NCBI RefSeq assembly: GCF_003086295.3
Contig: NC_092044.1
Location: 69,011,213-69,075,212, forward strand
Length of the DNA: 64,000 nt
DNA from: Arachis hypogaea
Lineage: Eukaryota; Streptophyta; Magnoliopsida; Fabales; Fabaceae
Direction of reading: 5' to 3'
The notes under the pieces are model-generated. The model worked only from the letters and a program-made list of their open reading frames with translations. It searched no databases and had not been told where the DNA came from. Position numbers and translations under genes: made by a program. Below are positions 1-10,797 of the stretch, in pieces. Positions within the stretch are counted from its first letter, which is position 1. Each line of letters starts with the position of its first letter.

Positions 1-706
1 TAGACGACATAAACTGGCGTTCAACGCGAGTTCCATGTTGCAGTCTGGCGTCCAGTGCCAGAAACAAGTTACAAGTTGGAGTTCAACACCAGAAACAGGT
101 TACAACCTGGCGTTGAACGCCCAAAACAGCCCAGGCACGTGAGAAGCTTAAGTCTCAGCCCCAGCACACACCAAGTGGGCCCTAAAAATGGATTTCTGCA
201 CTATCTATCATAGTTTACTCATTTTCTGTAAACCTAGGTTATTAGTTTACTATTTAAACAACTTTTAGAGACTTAATTGGTATCTCATGACATTTTCAGA
301 TCTGAATTTTATACACTTTGACGGCACGAGTCTCTAAACTCCATTGTTGGGGGTGAGGAGCTCTGCAGCGTCTCAATGAATTAATGCAATTGTTTCTATT
401 TCTTCATTCAAACGTGTGTGTGTTCCTATTTAAGATGTTCATTCGCGCTTAATTGTGAATGAAGTGATGATCCGTGACACTCATCAGCTTCCTCAATCCA
501 TGAACGTGTGCCTAGCAAACACCTCCGTTCTACATCAGATTGAATGACCATCTCTTAGATTCCTTAATCAGAATCTTCGTGGTATAAGCTAGAATTGATG
601 GTGGCCATTCTTGAGGATCCAGAAAGTCTAAACCTTGTCTGTGGTATTCCGAGTAGGATTCAAGGATTGAATGGCTGTGACGTGCTTCAAACTCGCGATT
701 GCTGGG
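1..706 (+). repeat. M0 5' LTR, left portion
   Basis: Matches the M0 3' LTR from about 19841 to 20544. It starts inside U3 with four TGGCGTT/AACGCC-type palindromes (about 13-125). It stops at 706, where M1 begins; the last five bases, CTGGG (702-706), are one copy of the M1 target duplication. The start of this LTR is outside the window. Confidence 0.9.
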
Positions 707-2546
707 TGGTAGACGAAATTGTGATCCTCAAAGTTGGTCTCTTTGTACTTGTATGAAATTTAAATATTGGCTCTATCAAGAATACCCCAAAAAGATCATG
801 GTATGATGAATTGGGATCTTAATAATCCCTGGTAATGGCACCAACAGCTTAGTGTTGTTGTTGGACCAAAAGAGTTACAGGCATTGTTAGATAATCTCAC
901 AACTCCGTTCAACTAACCAGCAAGTGCACTGGGTCGTCCAAGTAATACCTTACGTGAGTAAGGGTCGATCCCATGGAGATTGTTGGTATGAAGCAAGCTA
1001 TGGTCACCTTGTAAATCTCAGTTAGGCGGATTAAATTGGTTTATGATAAGTTCGAAAATTAATAATAAACAGAAAATAAAATAGGATAGAAATACTTATG
1101 CGAATCAATAATTGGAATTTCAGATAGGCGTATGGAGATGTTGTGCTCCTCTTGAATCTCTACTTTCTTATTACATTCATCCAATTTCTTCTTACTCCTT
1201 TCCATGGCAAGCTGTATGTAGGGCATCACCTTGTCAATGGCTACATCCCATCTTCTCAGTGAAAATGGTCCTATGCTGTGTCACAGCATGGCTAAACATC
1301 TGTCGGTTCTCAATCAGGTTGGAATAGAATCCCTTGATTCTTTTGCGGCTGTCACTAACGCCCAGCCTTCAGGAGTTTGAAGCTCGTCACAGTCATTCAA
1401 TACCGGAATCCTACTCGGAATACCACAGACAAGGTTAGACTTTCCAGATTCCCAGAATCCTACTCGGAATACCACAGACAAGGTTAGACTTTCTGGATTT
1501 CCATGAATGCCGCCATCTATCTAGCTTATACCACGAAGATTCTGTTGGGGAATCTAAGAGATATGCGCCCGGCCTAAGGTAGAACGAAAGTGGTTGTCAG
1601 TCACGCGCGTTCATAGGTGAGAATGATGATAAGTGTCACGGATCATCAAATTCATCAAGTTGAAGTGCAACGTATCTCTTGGAATAAGAATAAAAGTGAA
1701 TTGAATAGAAAATAATAGTAATTGTATTGAAACTTGAGGTACAGCAGAGCTCCACACCCTTAATCTATGGTGTGTAGAAACTCCACCGTTGAAAATACAT
1801 AAGTGAAAGGTTCAGGCATGGCTGAATGGCCAGCCCCCCAAAACGTGATCAATGGCCTCCTAAGATGAAGAATAAAACAAAACTGAGACCAAAGATGAAA
1901 CGTGGTCAAAAGACGACTAGTACACTAGTAAAAAGTCTTATTTATACTAAACTAGCTACTAGGGTTTACAGAGGTAAGTAATTGATGCATAAATCCACTT
2001 CCGGGGCCCACTTGGTGTATGCTTGGGCTGAGCTTGATCTATCCACGAGCTGAGGCTTTTCTTGGAGTTGAACGCCAAGTTATAGCGTATTTCTGGCGTT
2101 CAACTCCGGGTTGTGACGTGTTTCTGGCGTTTGACTCCAGACAGCAGCATGTACTTGGTGTTGAGCACCACTTTACGTCATCAATTCACGAATAAAGTAT
2201 GGACTATTATATATTGCTGGAAAGCTCTGGATGTCTACTTTCCAACGCCGTTGAGAGCGCCCCATTTAAAGTTCTGTAGCTCCAGAAAATCCATTTTGAG
2301 TGAAGGGAGGTCAGATTCTAACAGCATCAGCAGTCCTTTTGTCAGCCTTTTTTCAGAGTTTTGCTCAAGTCCCTCAATTTCAGCCAGAAATTACCTGAAA
2401 TTATAGAAAAACACACAAACTCATAGTAAAGTCCAGAAATGTGATTTTAACATAAAAACTAATGAAAACATCCCTAAAAGTAGCTTGAACTTACTAAACA
2501 CTACCTAAAAACAATGCCAAAAAGCGTATAAATTATCCGCTCATCA
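707..2546 (-). repeat. M1 3' LTR
   Basis: Left LTR of M1 on the + map. It reads TGATGAGCGG... to ...CTACCA on the minus strand. It has a TATA box (1939-1946), U3 palindromes (about 2060-2175) and, inside it, a fossil primer-site sequence (826-843). Confidence 0.92.
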
Positions 2547-2547
2547 C

Positions 2548-2559
2548 AACACCAAACTT
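2548..2559 (-). promoter_or_regulatory. M1 tract next to 3' LTR (PPT position)
   Basis: On the minus strand AAGTTTGGTGTT lies one base before the LTR start TGATGAG, in the place of the plus-strand primer. The same word occupies this place in M0. It is not a classic all-purine tract, so its priming role is inferred from position. Confidence 0.55.
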
Positions 2560-4070
2560 AAATTGTTGCTTGTCCCCAAGTAACTGAAAATCAATTAGGA
2601 TAAAAAGAAGAGAATATACTATAAATTCCAGAATATCAATGAATATTAATTATAATTAGATGAGCGGGACTTGTAGCTTTTTGCTTCTGAACAGTTTTGG
2701 CATCTCACTTTTTCCTTTGAAGTTCAGAATGATTGGCTTCTCTAAGAACTTAGAATTTCGGATAGTGTTATTGATTCTCCTAGTTAAGTATGTTGATTCT
2801 TGAACACAGCTACTTATGAGTCTTGGCCATGGCCCTAAGCACTTTGTTTTTCAGTATTACCACCGGATACATAAATGCCACAGACACATAACTGGGTGAA
2901 CCTTTTCAGATTGTGACTTAGCTTTGCTAGAGTCCCCAGTTAGTGGTGTTTAGAGCTCTTAAGCACACTCTTTTGCTTTGGATCACGACTTTAACCACTC
3001 AGTCTCAAGCTTTTCACTTCGACCTGCATGCCACAAGCATATGGTTAGGGACAGCTTAGTTTAGCCGCTTAGGCCTGGATTTTATTTCCTTGGGCCCTCC
3101 TATCCATTGATGCTCAAAGCCTTGGATCATTTTTACCCTTGCCTTTTGGTTTTAAGGGCTATTGGCTTTTTCTGCTTGCTTTTTCTTTTTCTATTATTTT
3201 TTTTCGCAAGCCTTTGCTTTTTCACTGCTTTTTCTTGCTTCAAGAATCAATTTCAATTGATTTTTCAGATCATCAATAACATTTCTCTTTGTTCATCATT
3301 CTTTCAAGAGCCAACAGTTTTAACATTCATAAACAACAAGATCAAAAATATGCACTGTTCAAGCATTCATTCAGAAAACAAAAAGTATTGTCACCACATC
3401 AATATAATTAAACTAAATTCAAGGATAAATTCGAAATTCATGTACTTCTTGTTCTTTTGAATTAAAAACATTCTTCATTTAAGAGAGGTGAAGGATTTAT
3501 GGAATTATTCATAACTTTAAGACATAGTTACTAAACACTAATGATCATGAAGTAGAGACACAAAACATAAATAAACATGAAGCATAAAAATCAAAAAACA
3601 GAGAAATAAGAACAAGGAATGAGTCCACCTTAGTGAGGGTGGCGCCTTCTTGAAGAACCAATGGTGCTCTTTGAGCTCCTCTATGTCTCTTCCTTGCTTC
3701 TGTTGAATGATTCCTAGTAATTTTGGTGCTCCTATCCTTAGTTGCTCCCAATAAACTTAAAATGTTGCTCGCCCTCGAGCAAAAGAAGAAAGAATGGAAG
3801 AAGATATGGAGGAGAGGGAGAGATGTGTATGTTTCGGTCAATTAGGGTGGGTTTGAGTGGGAGTGGATGGATGTGAGTGGTGAATGGGGTAATTGGGAAG
3901 AGAGGTTGAAGTTGTTGGGAAGTGTGTTTTGGGGAAGAGTGTTATAGGATTAGGAGGTAAGGTGGGAATATGTTAGGTGGGGATCCTGTGGGTTCCACAG
4001 ATCATGAGGTGATCTTGTGGGGTCCACAGATCCTGAGGTGTCAAGGATTTACATCCCTGCACCAATTAGG
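2560..4070 (-). other. M1 3' noncoding region
   Basis: AT-rich DNA between the PPT position and the palindrome array. It occupies the place where M0 and M2 carry ORF3, but I see no ORF3 homology. The minus strand near 3775 has a segment resembling the stretch that precedes ORF3 in M0 (TTTGCTCGAGGGCGAGCAA), so ORF3 seems to have been replaced or lost. Confidence 0.5.
3545..3841 (-). CDS. Small ORF of unknown meaning in M1
   Basis: A 98-codon open frame. The N-terminal third is hydrophobic and rich in Phe/Ser/Leu; the middle is basic (residues about 35-60). I recognise no domain and it does not resemble ORF3 of M0. It starts just where an ORF3-like gene would be expected, after the segment described above. 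It may be chance; no second copy is in the window to test conservation. Confidence 0.2.
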   Translation of the reverse strand: MTETYTSLPLLHIFFHSFFFCSRASNILSLLGATKDRSTKITRNHSTEARKRHRGAQRAPLVLQEGATLTKVDSFLVLISLFFDFYASCLFMFCVSTS

Positions 4071-4081
4071 CATGTAAAATG

Positions 4082-4320
4082 CCTTTGCACACCATTCTGG
4101 CATTTAAACGCCGAGATGATGCACACTCTGGGCGTTCAACGCCCATGTGTAGCATGTTTCTGGCGTTGAACGCCAGTAACAAGCAGTTTCCTCAAGGCAC
4201 ATTCCTGGCGTTCAAACGCCAGAATGTTGCTTGTTTCTGGCGTTCAGCGCTAAATTCATGCTCTGTTCTGGCGTTGAACACCAGCCAGATGTTTCTTACT
4301 GGCGTTGAACGCCAGTCTGT
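4082..4320. repeat. Palindrome array (TGGCGTT class) in M1
   Basis: Seven imperfect palindromes built on TGGCGTT-N-AACGCCA, separated by variable spacers of about 16-20 bp. Perfect or near-perfect arms are at about 4171-4185, 4206-4222 and 4302-4316. It lies between the post-integrase stem-loop and the former ORF3 region, the same place as the M0 array at 17029-17330. Confidence 0.9.
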
Positions 4321-4461
4321 CCTCCCTCCAGGGTGTGATTTTTCTTCTGCTGTTTTTGATTCTGTTTTTAATTTTTATATTTTTTTCGTGACTCCACATG
4401 ATCATGTACCTAATAAAACACAAAATAACAATAAAATAAAATAAAAATTAGATAAATAAAA

Positions 4462-4477
4462 TTGGGTTGCCTCCCAA
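4462..4477 (-). promoter_or_regulatory. Post-pol stem-loop, M1 copy
   Basis: Minus strand TTGGGAGGCAACCCAA: arms TTGGG/CCCAA around AGGCAA, directly after GAGCGCTTG. It matches the M0 hairpin at 16849-16866. Here it follows protease-region sequence directly because RT to integrase is missing. Confidence 0.65.
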
Positions 4478-4542
4478 CAAGCGCTCTTTTTAATGTCATT
4501 AGCTTGACAGTGGGCTCTCATGGAGCCTCACAGGTGATCAGG

Positions 4543-6855
4543 TCAATGTTGTATAGTCCCAACACCGAACTTAGAGTTTGGATATGGGGTCTTAACACCA
4601 AACTTAGAGTTTGGTTGTGGCCTCCCATCACCAAACTTAGAGTTTGACTGTGGGGGCTCTTTTTGACTCTGAACTGAGAGAAGCTCTTCATGCTTACTCT
4701 CTTTTGTCACAGAGGGATGGCCATGTGCTTTAAACACAAGGTAGTCCCCATTCAATTGAAGAACTAATTCACCTCTGTTGACATCTATCACAGCTCCTGC
4801 TGTAGCTAGGAAAGGTCCTCGAAGGATGATACATTCATCCTCTTCCTTCCTAGTGTCTAAGATTATGAAATCAGCATGGATGTAAAGGCCTTCAACCTTT
4901 ACTAACACGTCCTCTACTATTCCATAAGCTTATCTCAATGACTTGTCTGCCAATTGTAATGAGAACAAGGCAGGTTGTACCTCAATGATCCCCAACTTCT
5001 CCATTACAGAGAGTGGCATAAGATTTATCCATGACCCTAGATCACTTAGAGCTTTTTCAAAGGTCATGGTGCCTATGGTACAAGGTATTAAGAACTTGCC
5101 AGGATCTTATCTCTTTTGAGGTAAAATTTGCTGAATCCAGGTATCTAGTTCATTAATGAGCAAGGGAGGTTCACTTTCCCAAGTCTCATTACCAAACAAC
5201 TTGGCATTCAGCTTCATGATAGCTCCTAAATATTGAGCAACTTGCTCTTCATTCACATCTTCATCCTCATCAGAGGAAGAATAGTCTTCAGAGCTCATGA
5301 ATGGCAGAAGAAGATTTGATGGAATCTCTATGGTCTCTATATGAGCCTCAGATTCCTTTGGATCCTTAATAGGAAACTCCTTCTTGCTTGAGAGACGTCC
5401 CAGGAGGTCTTCCTCACTAGGATTTTCGTCCTTCTCCTCCCTTGTGCATTCAGCCACATTGATCACATCAATGGCCTTGCACTCTCCTTTTGGATTCTCT
5501 TCTGTATTGCTTGGGAGAATACTGGGAGGAGTTTCAATGACTTTCTTACTCAGCTGGCCCACTTGTGCCTCCAGATTTCTGATGGAGGATCTTGTTTCAC
5601 TCATGAAACTGAAAGTGGCCTTTGACAGATCAGAGACTAGATTGGCTAAATTAGAAGTGTTTTGTTCAGAATTCTCTGTCTGTTGCTGAGAAGATGATGG
5701 AAAAGGCTTGCTATTGCTCAGCCTATTGCGTCCACCATTGTTAAAGCCTTGTTGAGGCTTCTGTTGATCCTTCCATGAGAAATTTGGATGATTTCTCCAT
5801 GATGAATTATAGGTGTTTCCATAAGGTTCACCCATGTAATTTACCTCTGCTATTGCAGGGTTCTTAGGATCATAAGCTTCTTCAGAAGCTACCTCTTTAG
5901 TACTGTTGGATGTATTTTGCCATCCATTCAGACTTTGAGAAATCATGTTGACTTGTTGAGTCAACACTTTGTTCTGAGCCAATATGGCATTCAGAGCATC
6001 AATTTCAAGAACTCCCTTCCCTTGAGGCGTCCTATTATTCACGGAATTCCTCTCAGAAGTATACATGAATTGGTTATTTGCAACCATGTCAATGAGTTCT
6101 TGAGCTTCTGCAGGTGTTTTCTTTAGGTGAATGGATCCACCTGCAGAATGGTCCAATGACATTTTCGAAAACTCAGATAGACCATAATAGAATATATCTA
6201 ATATGGTCCATTCTGAAAACATGTCAGATGGACACCTTTTGGTTAACTGCTTGTATCTTTCCCAAGCTTCGTAGAGGGATTCACCATCTTTTTGTTTGAA
6301 GGTCTGAACATCCACTCTAAGCTTGCTCAGCTTTTGAGGAGGAAAGAATTTATCCAAGAAGGTAGTGACCAGCTTATCCCAGGAGTCCAGGCTATCCTTA
6401 GGTTGTGAATCCAACCATATTCTAGCTCTGTCTCTTACAGCAAAAGGGAAAAGCATGAGTCTGTAGACTTCAGGATCAACTCCATTCGTCTTAATAGTCT
6501 CACAAATCTACAAGAACTCAGTTAAAAACTAGTAAGGATCTTTAGATGGAAGTCCATAAAACTTGCAGTTCTGTTGCATTAAGGCAACTAGTTGAGGTTT
6601 CAGCTCAAAATTGTTTACTCCAATGGCAGGAATGGAGATGCTTCTTCCATCAAATTTGGACGTTGGTTTTGTGAAGTCACCAAGCATTCTCCTTGCATTA
6701 TTGTTGTTGGGTTCGGCTGCCATCTCCTTCTCTTGTTCGAAAATTTTTGAAAGGTTGTTTCTGGATTGTTTAGCTTCTCTTAGTTTCCTCTTCAGAGTCC
6801 TTTCAGGTTCAGGATCAATTTCAACAAAAGTGCCTTTTTCCTTGTTCCTGCTCAT
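4543..6855 (-). pseudogene. M1 gag-protease (broken)
   Basis: Retrotransposon Gag followed by an aspartic-protease region. The start at 6855 gives a basic N-terminus. The Gag core lies around 6530-5990 (motifs RIWLDSQP, SLYEAWERYKQL, FYYGLSEF). A Gln/Asn-rich region without a zinc knuckle and an acidic stretch (about 5270-5220) follow. The protease part retains a changed active site, SDLGSWIN, where M0 has CDLGASIN, and the flap-side motif PFLATAGAVIDV. Stops break it after codon 108 (two close TAGs, near 6527 and 6509), near 5107 and near 4930. The frame ends in an 11-residue repeat containing NSKFG. The N-terminus of this Gag differs from that of M0 and M2 although the LTRs are related. RT, RNase H and integrase are absent. 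Confidence 0.8.
4566..4646 (-). repeat. 33-bp in-frame palindromic repeat, three units
   Basis: CAAACTTAGAGTTTG (arms CAAACT/AGTTTG, 3-nt loop) starts at 4599 and 4632, with a one-base variant at 4566: an exact 33-bp period. Because 33 is divisible by three, the array reads as an 11-residue peptide repeat with core NSKFG at the end of the gag-protease frame. Confidence 0.85.
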
Positions 6856-6859
6856 ATGA

Positions 6860-8361
6860 AAGAGAAGAAAACAAGAAAAGAAGAGGAATCCTCTATGTCA
6901 CAGTATAGAGATTCCTTTACGTTAGTAGAAGAAGAAAGGGGAGAAGAGTGAAGAAGAATGGGTTCGGGTATTTAGATGAAGAGAGGTGAAGAGAAGTGTT
7001 AGTAAATAAATAATTAAATAGAATAAGAAAAGAGAGGGAGAATTCAAAAATTAATTTTTGAAAAGGAGTTAGTAATTTTGAAAATTAAAGATAAGATATG
7101 ATTAAAATTAAAATTTAAAATAATTAAAAAGAATTTTTGAAAAAAAGGATGAGATATTTTCGAAAATTAGAGAGGGAAAAGTAGTTAGGTAGTTTTGAAA
7201 AAGATAAGAAACAAACACAAAGTCAAATAGTTAGTTGAAAAAGATATTAAAATCAAATTTGAAAAGATTAGAAGATAAGAAGTTAGATAAGATATTTTGA
7301 AATCAAATTTTGAAAAAGATAAAATTTTTGAAAAAGATAAGATAAAAGATAAAAAGATTTAATTCAAAAATTTAAAATTACTTACTTCACTAACAAGAAA
7401 CTACAAGATAAGATTCTAGAACTTAAAGATTGAACCTTTCTTAACAAGAAAGTAACAAACTTCAAATTTTTGAATCAATCACATTATTTGTTAGCTAATA
7501 TTTGAAAATATGATATAAAGATAAGAAAAAGATTTGAAATTATTTTGAAAAATATTTTTAAAATGTTCGAAAAATAAAAAATGAAAAAGATATGATTTTT
7601 GAAAAAGATTTTGAAAAGATAAGATTTTTAAAATTGAAAATTTGACTTGACTTGTAAGAAACAACTAATTTTGAAAAGTTTTGACCAAGTCAACCCAAAA
7701 TTTCGAAAATTTGGAGGGAAATAAGGAAAAGATATATTTTTGATTTTTGAATTTTTAATGATGAGAGAGAAAAACATAAAAATGACTCACAACATAAAAA
7801 TTATGAATCAAAACTCATGATGCATGCAAGAACACTATGAATGTCAAGATGAACACCAAGAACACTTTGAAGATCATGATGAACATCAAGAACATAATTT
7901 TGAAAAATTTTTGATGCAAAGAAAACATGCAAGACACCAAACTTAGAAATCTTTAATGCATGGACTCTAACAAACGAAAAATGCATATGAAAAACAACAA
8001 ACAACACAAAACAAGAAAACATCAAGATCAAACAAGAAGACTTACCAAGAACAACTTGAAGATCATGAAGAACACTATGAATGCATGGAGTTTTCGAAAA
8101 ATGCAAGAAAAATTTTTTAAAGCATGCAATTGACACCAAACTTAAAAATTTACTCAAGACTCAAACAAGAAACACAAAATATTTTTGATTTTTATGATTT
8201 TATTAATTTTTTTTGGATTTTTATTAATTTTTTTCGAAAATATTTTTGGAAAAACGAAAAAGAAAAGAAAAATTTTGAAAACGATTTTTGAAAAATTTTT
8301 GAAAAGAAAATTACCTAATCTGAGCAACAAGATGAACCGTCAGTTGTCCATACTCGAACAA
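6860..8361 (-). other. M1 leader (5' untranslated region)
   Basis: About 1.5 kb between the primer site and gag, purine-rich on the + strand (long runs of AAAAGAT, TTTTGAAAA). I see no gene. It carries two copies of GACACCAAACTT (7933-7944, 8132-8143), the complement of the PPT-adjacent word. Confidence 0.7.
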
Positions 8362-8379
8362 TTCCCGGCAACGGCGCCA
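8362..8379 (-). promoter_or_regulatory. M1 primer-binding site (tRNA-Asp)
   Basis: Minus strand TGGCGCCGTTGCCGGGAA, one mismatch to the complement of the 3' end of plant tRNA-Asp(GTC). It lies 6 nt from the 5' LTR. Confidence 0.9.
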
Positions 8380-8385
8380 AAAACT

Positions 8386-10224
8386 TGGTAGATGAAATTG
8401 TTATCCTCAAAGTTGGTCTCTTTGTACTTGTATGAAATTTAAATATTGGCTCTATCAAGAATACCCCAAAGAGATCATGGTATGATGAATTGGGATCTTA
8501 ATAATCCCTGGTAATGGCACCAACAGCTTAGTGTTGTTGTTGGACCAAAAGAGTTACAGGCACTGTTAGAGAATCTCACAACTCCGTTCAACTAACCAGC
8601 AAGTGCACTGGGTCGTCCAAGTAATACCTTACGTGAGTAAGGGTCGATCCCACGGAGATTGTTGGTATGAAGCAAGCTATGGTCACCTTGTAAATCTCAG
8701 TTAGGCGGATTAAATTGGTTTATGATAAGTTCGAAAATTAATAATAAACAGAAAATAAAATAGGATAGAAATACTTATGTGAATCAATAGTGGAAATTTC
8801 AGATAGGCGTATGGAGATGCTGTGCTCCTCTTAAATCTCTACTTTCTTATTACATTCATCCAATTTCTTCTTACTCCTTTCCATGGCAAGCTGTATGTAG
8901 GGTATCACCTTGTCAATGGCTACATCCCATCCTCTAAGTGAAAATGGTCCTATGCTCTGTCACAGCACGGCTAATCATCTGTCGGTTCTCAATCAGGTTG
9001 GAATAGAATCCCTTGATTCTTTTGCGTCTGTCACTAACGCCCAGCCTTCAGGAGTTTGAAGCTCGTCACAGTCATTCAATACCGGAATCCTACTCGGAAT
9101 ACCACAGACAAGGTTAGACTTTCCAGATTCCCGGAATCCTACTCGGAATACCACAGACAAGGTTAGACTTTCCGGATTTCCATGAATGCCGCCATCTATC
9201 TAGCTTATACCACGAAGATTCTGTTGGGGAATCTAAGAGATATGCGCCCGGCCTAAGGTAGAACGAAAGTAGTTGTCAGTCACGCACGTTCATAGGTGAG
9301 AATGATGATGAGTGTCACAGATCATCAAATTCATCAAGTTGAAGTGCAATGTATCTCTTGGAATAAGAATAAAAGAGAATTGAATAGAAAATAATAGTAA
9401 TTGTATTGAAACTTGAGGTACAGCAGAGCTCCACACCCTTAATCTATGGTGTGTATAAACTCCACCGTTGAAAATACATAAGTGAAAGGTTCAGGCATGG
9501 CCGAATGGCCAGCCCCCCAAAACGTGATCAATGGCCTCCTAAGATGAAGAATAAAACAAAACTGAGACCAAAGATGAATCGTGGTCAAAAGACGACTAAT
9601 ACACTAGTAAAAAGTCTTATTTATACTAAACTAGCTACTAGGGTTTATAGAGGTAAGTAATTGATGCATAAATCCACTTCCGGGGCCCACTTGGTGTATG
9701 CTTGGCCTGAGCTTGATCTATCCACGAGCTGAGGCTTTTCTTGGAGTTGAACGCCGAGTTATAGCATGTTTCTGGCGTTCAACTCCGAGTTGTGACGTGT
9801 TTCTGGCGTTTGACTCCAGACAGCAGCATGTATTTGGCGTTGAGCGCCACTTTACGTCGTCAATTCCCGAATAAAGTATAGACTATTATATATTGCTGGA
9901 AAGCTCTGGATGTCTACTTTCCAACGCCGTTGAGATCGCGCCATTTGGAGTTCTGTAGCTCCGCAAAATCCATTTTGAGTGCAGGGAGGTCAGATTCCAA
10001 CAGCATCAGCAGTCCTTTTGTCAGCCTTTTTTAGAGTTTTGCTCAAGTCCCTCAATTTCAGCCAGAAATTACCTGAAATTACAGAAAAAAACACAAACTC
10101 ATAGTAAAGTCCAGAAATGTGAATTTAACATAAAAACTAATGAAAACATCCCTAAAAGTAGCTTGAACTTACTAAAAACTACCTAAAAACAATGCCAAAA
10201 AGCGTATAAATTATCCGCTCATCA
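8386..10224 (-). repeat. M1 5' LTR
   Basis: 1,839 bp, TG...CA on both strands, pairing with 707-2546. It contains U3 palindromes at about 9741-9850, a TATA box at 9619-9626, and the fossil primer site at 8505-8522. Confidence 0.92.
9619..9626 (-). promoter_or_regulatory. TATA box of the M1 5' LTR
   Basis: TATAAATA on the minus strand, inside TAGTATAAATAAGACT. The palindrome cluster (9741-9850) lies about 115-230 bp upstream. A related box sits at 37408-37415 in solo LTR F. Confidence 0.6.
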
Positions 10225-10229
10225 CTGGG

Positions 10230-10689
10230 CGTGATGACAAACGCAAAAGGATCAATGGATCCTATTCCAACATGATCGAAAACCAACAGCTGATTAGCTG
10301 TGCTGTGACAGAGCATCTGGACTGTTTTCACTGAGAGGATGGGAAGTAGCCACTGACAATGGTGACACCCTACATACAGCTTGCCATGGATGGAACTTTA
10401 CAAACAATTGAGTTGAATATTACATTGCAGAAATTCAGAGGACAAAGCATATCCAAAACTCCAACATATTCTCCATTAATGAAGTAATAATTACTTATTC
10501 CATACACTTTTACTTCTTACAATTAAATCCAAATAATCTTATTGGCATCCTGACTAAGATTAATAAAATAAACATAGCTTGCTTCAAACCAATAATCTCC
10601 GTGGGATCGACCCTTACTCACGTAAGGTATTGCTTGGACGACCCAGTGCACTTGCTGGTTAGTTGTACGGATTGCAAATTCGTGCACCA
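10230..10689 (+). repeat. M0 5' LTR, right portion
   Basis: Resumes the M0 LTR after the second CTGGG copy (10225-10229) and ends ...CGTGCACCA at 10689, the same end as the 3' LTR at 21003. Confidence 0.9.
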
Positions 10690-10695
10690 AGTTTT

Positions 10696-10713
10696 TGGCG
10701 CCATTGCCAGGGA
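10696..10713 (+). promoter_or_regulatory. M0 primer-binding site, copy 1
   Basis: TGGCGCCATTGCCAGGGA, two mismatches to the tRNA-Asp complement, 6 nt after the LTR end. This is the copy that fits the LTR boundary shared with the 3' LTR. Confidence 0.8.
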
Positions 10714-10779
10714 AAGAAAGAGCAATGAATTTTACAAAATACATAAACATATGAATCACAATTTTGTCCACCAAGTTTT

Positions 10780-10797
10780 TGGCGCCGTTGTCGGGGA
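10780..10797 (+). promoter_or_regulatory. M0 primer-binding site, copy 2
   Basis: TGGCGCCGTTGTCGGGGA, one mismatch, 84 bp after copy 1. It is preceded by its own LTR-end-like sequence (...TTTTGTCCACCA, ending 10773) and the same AGTTTT spacer. Confidence 0.8.

Larger units (their letters stand above)
707..10224 (-). mobile_element. Nested non-autonomous LTR retrotransposon M1
   Basis: A complete element of 9,518 bp inserted in reverse into the M0 5' LTR. Ends are TGGTAG...CATCA on the + strand. It is flanked by a perfect 5-bp duplication, CTGGG, at 702-706 and 10225-10229, and the uninterrupted site is seen in the M0 3' LTR near 20540. LTRs of 1,840 and 1,839 bp enclose 5,839 bp with a gag-protease frame but no RT, RNase H or integrase. 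It must have used enzymes from another element. LTR copies differ by roughly 2-3% where I compared them by eye. Confidence 0.93.

Noticed and set aside
1112..1327. Open frames within LTRs (also 8157-7801, 37262-36957, 48207-48554)
   Set aside because: Different frames in sister LTR copies, frequently broken, with no protein motif; LTR sequence explains them.
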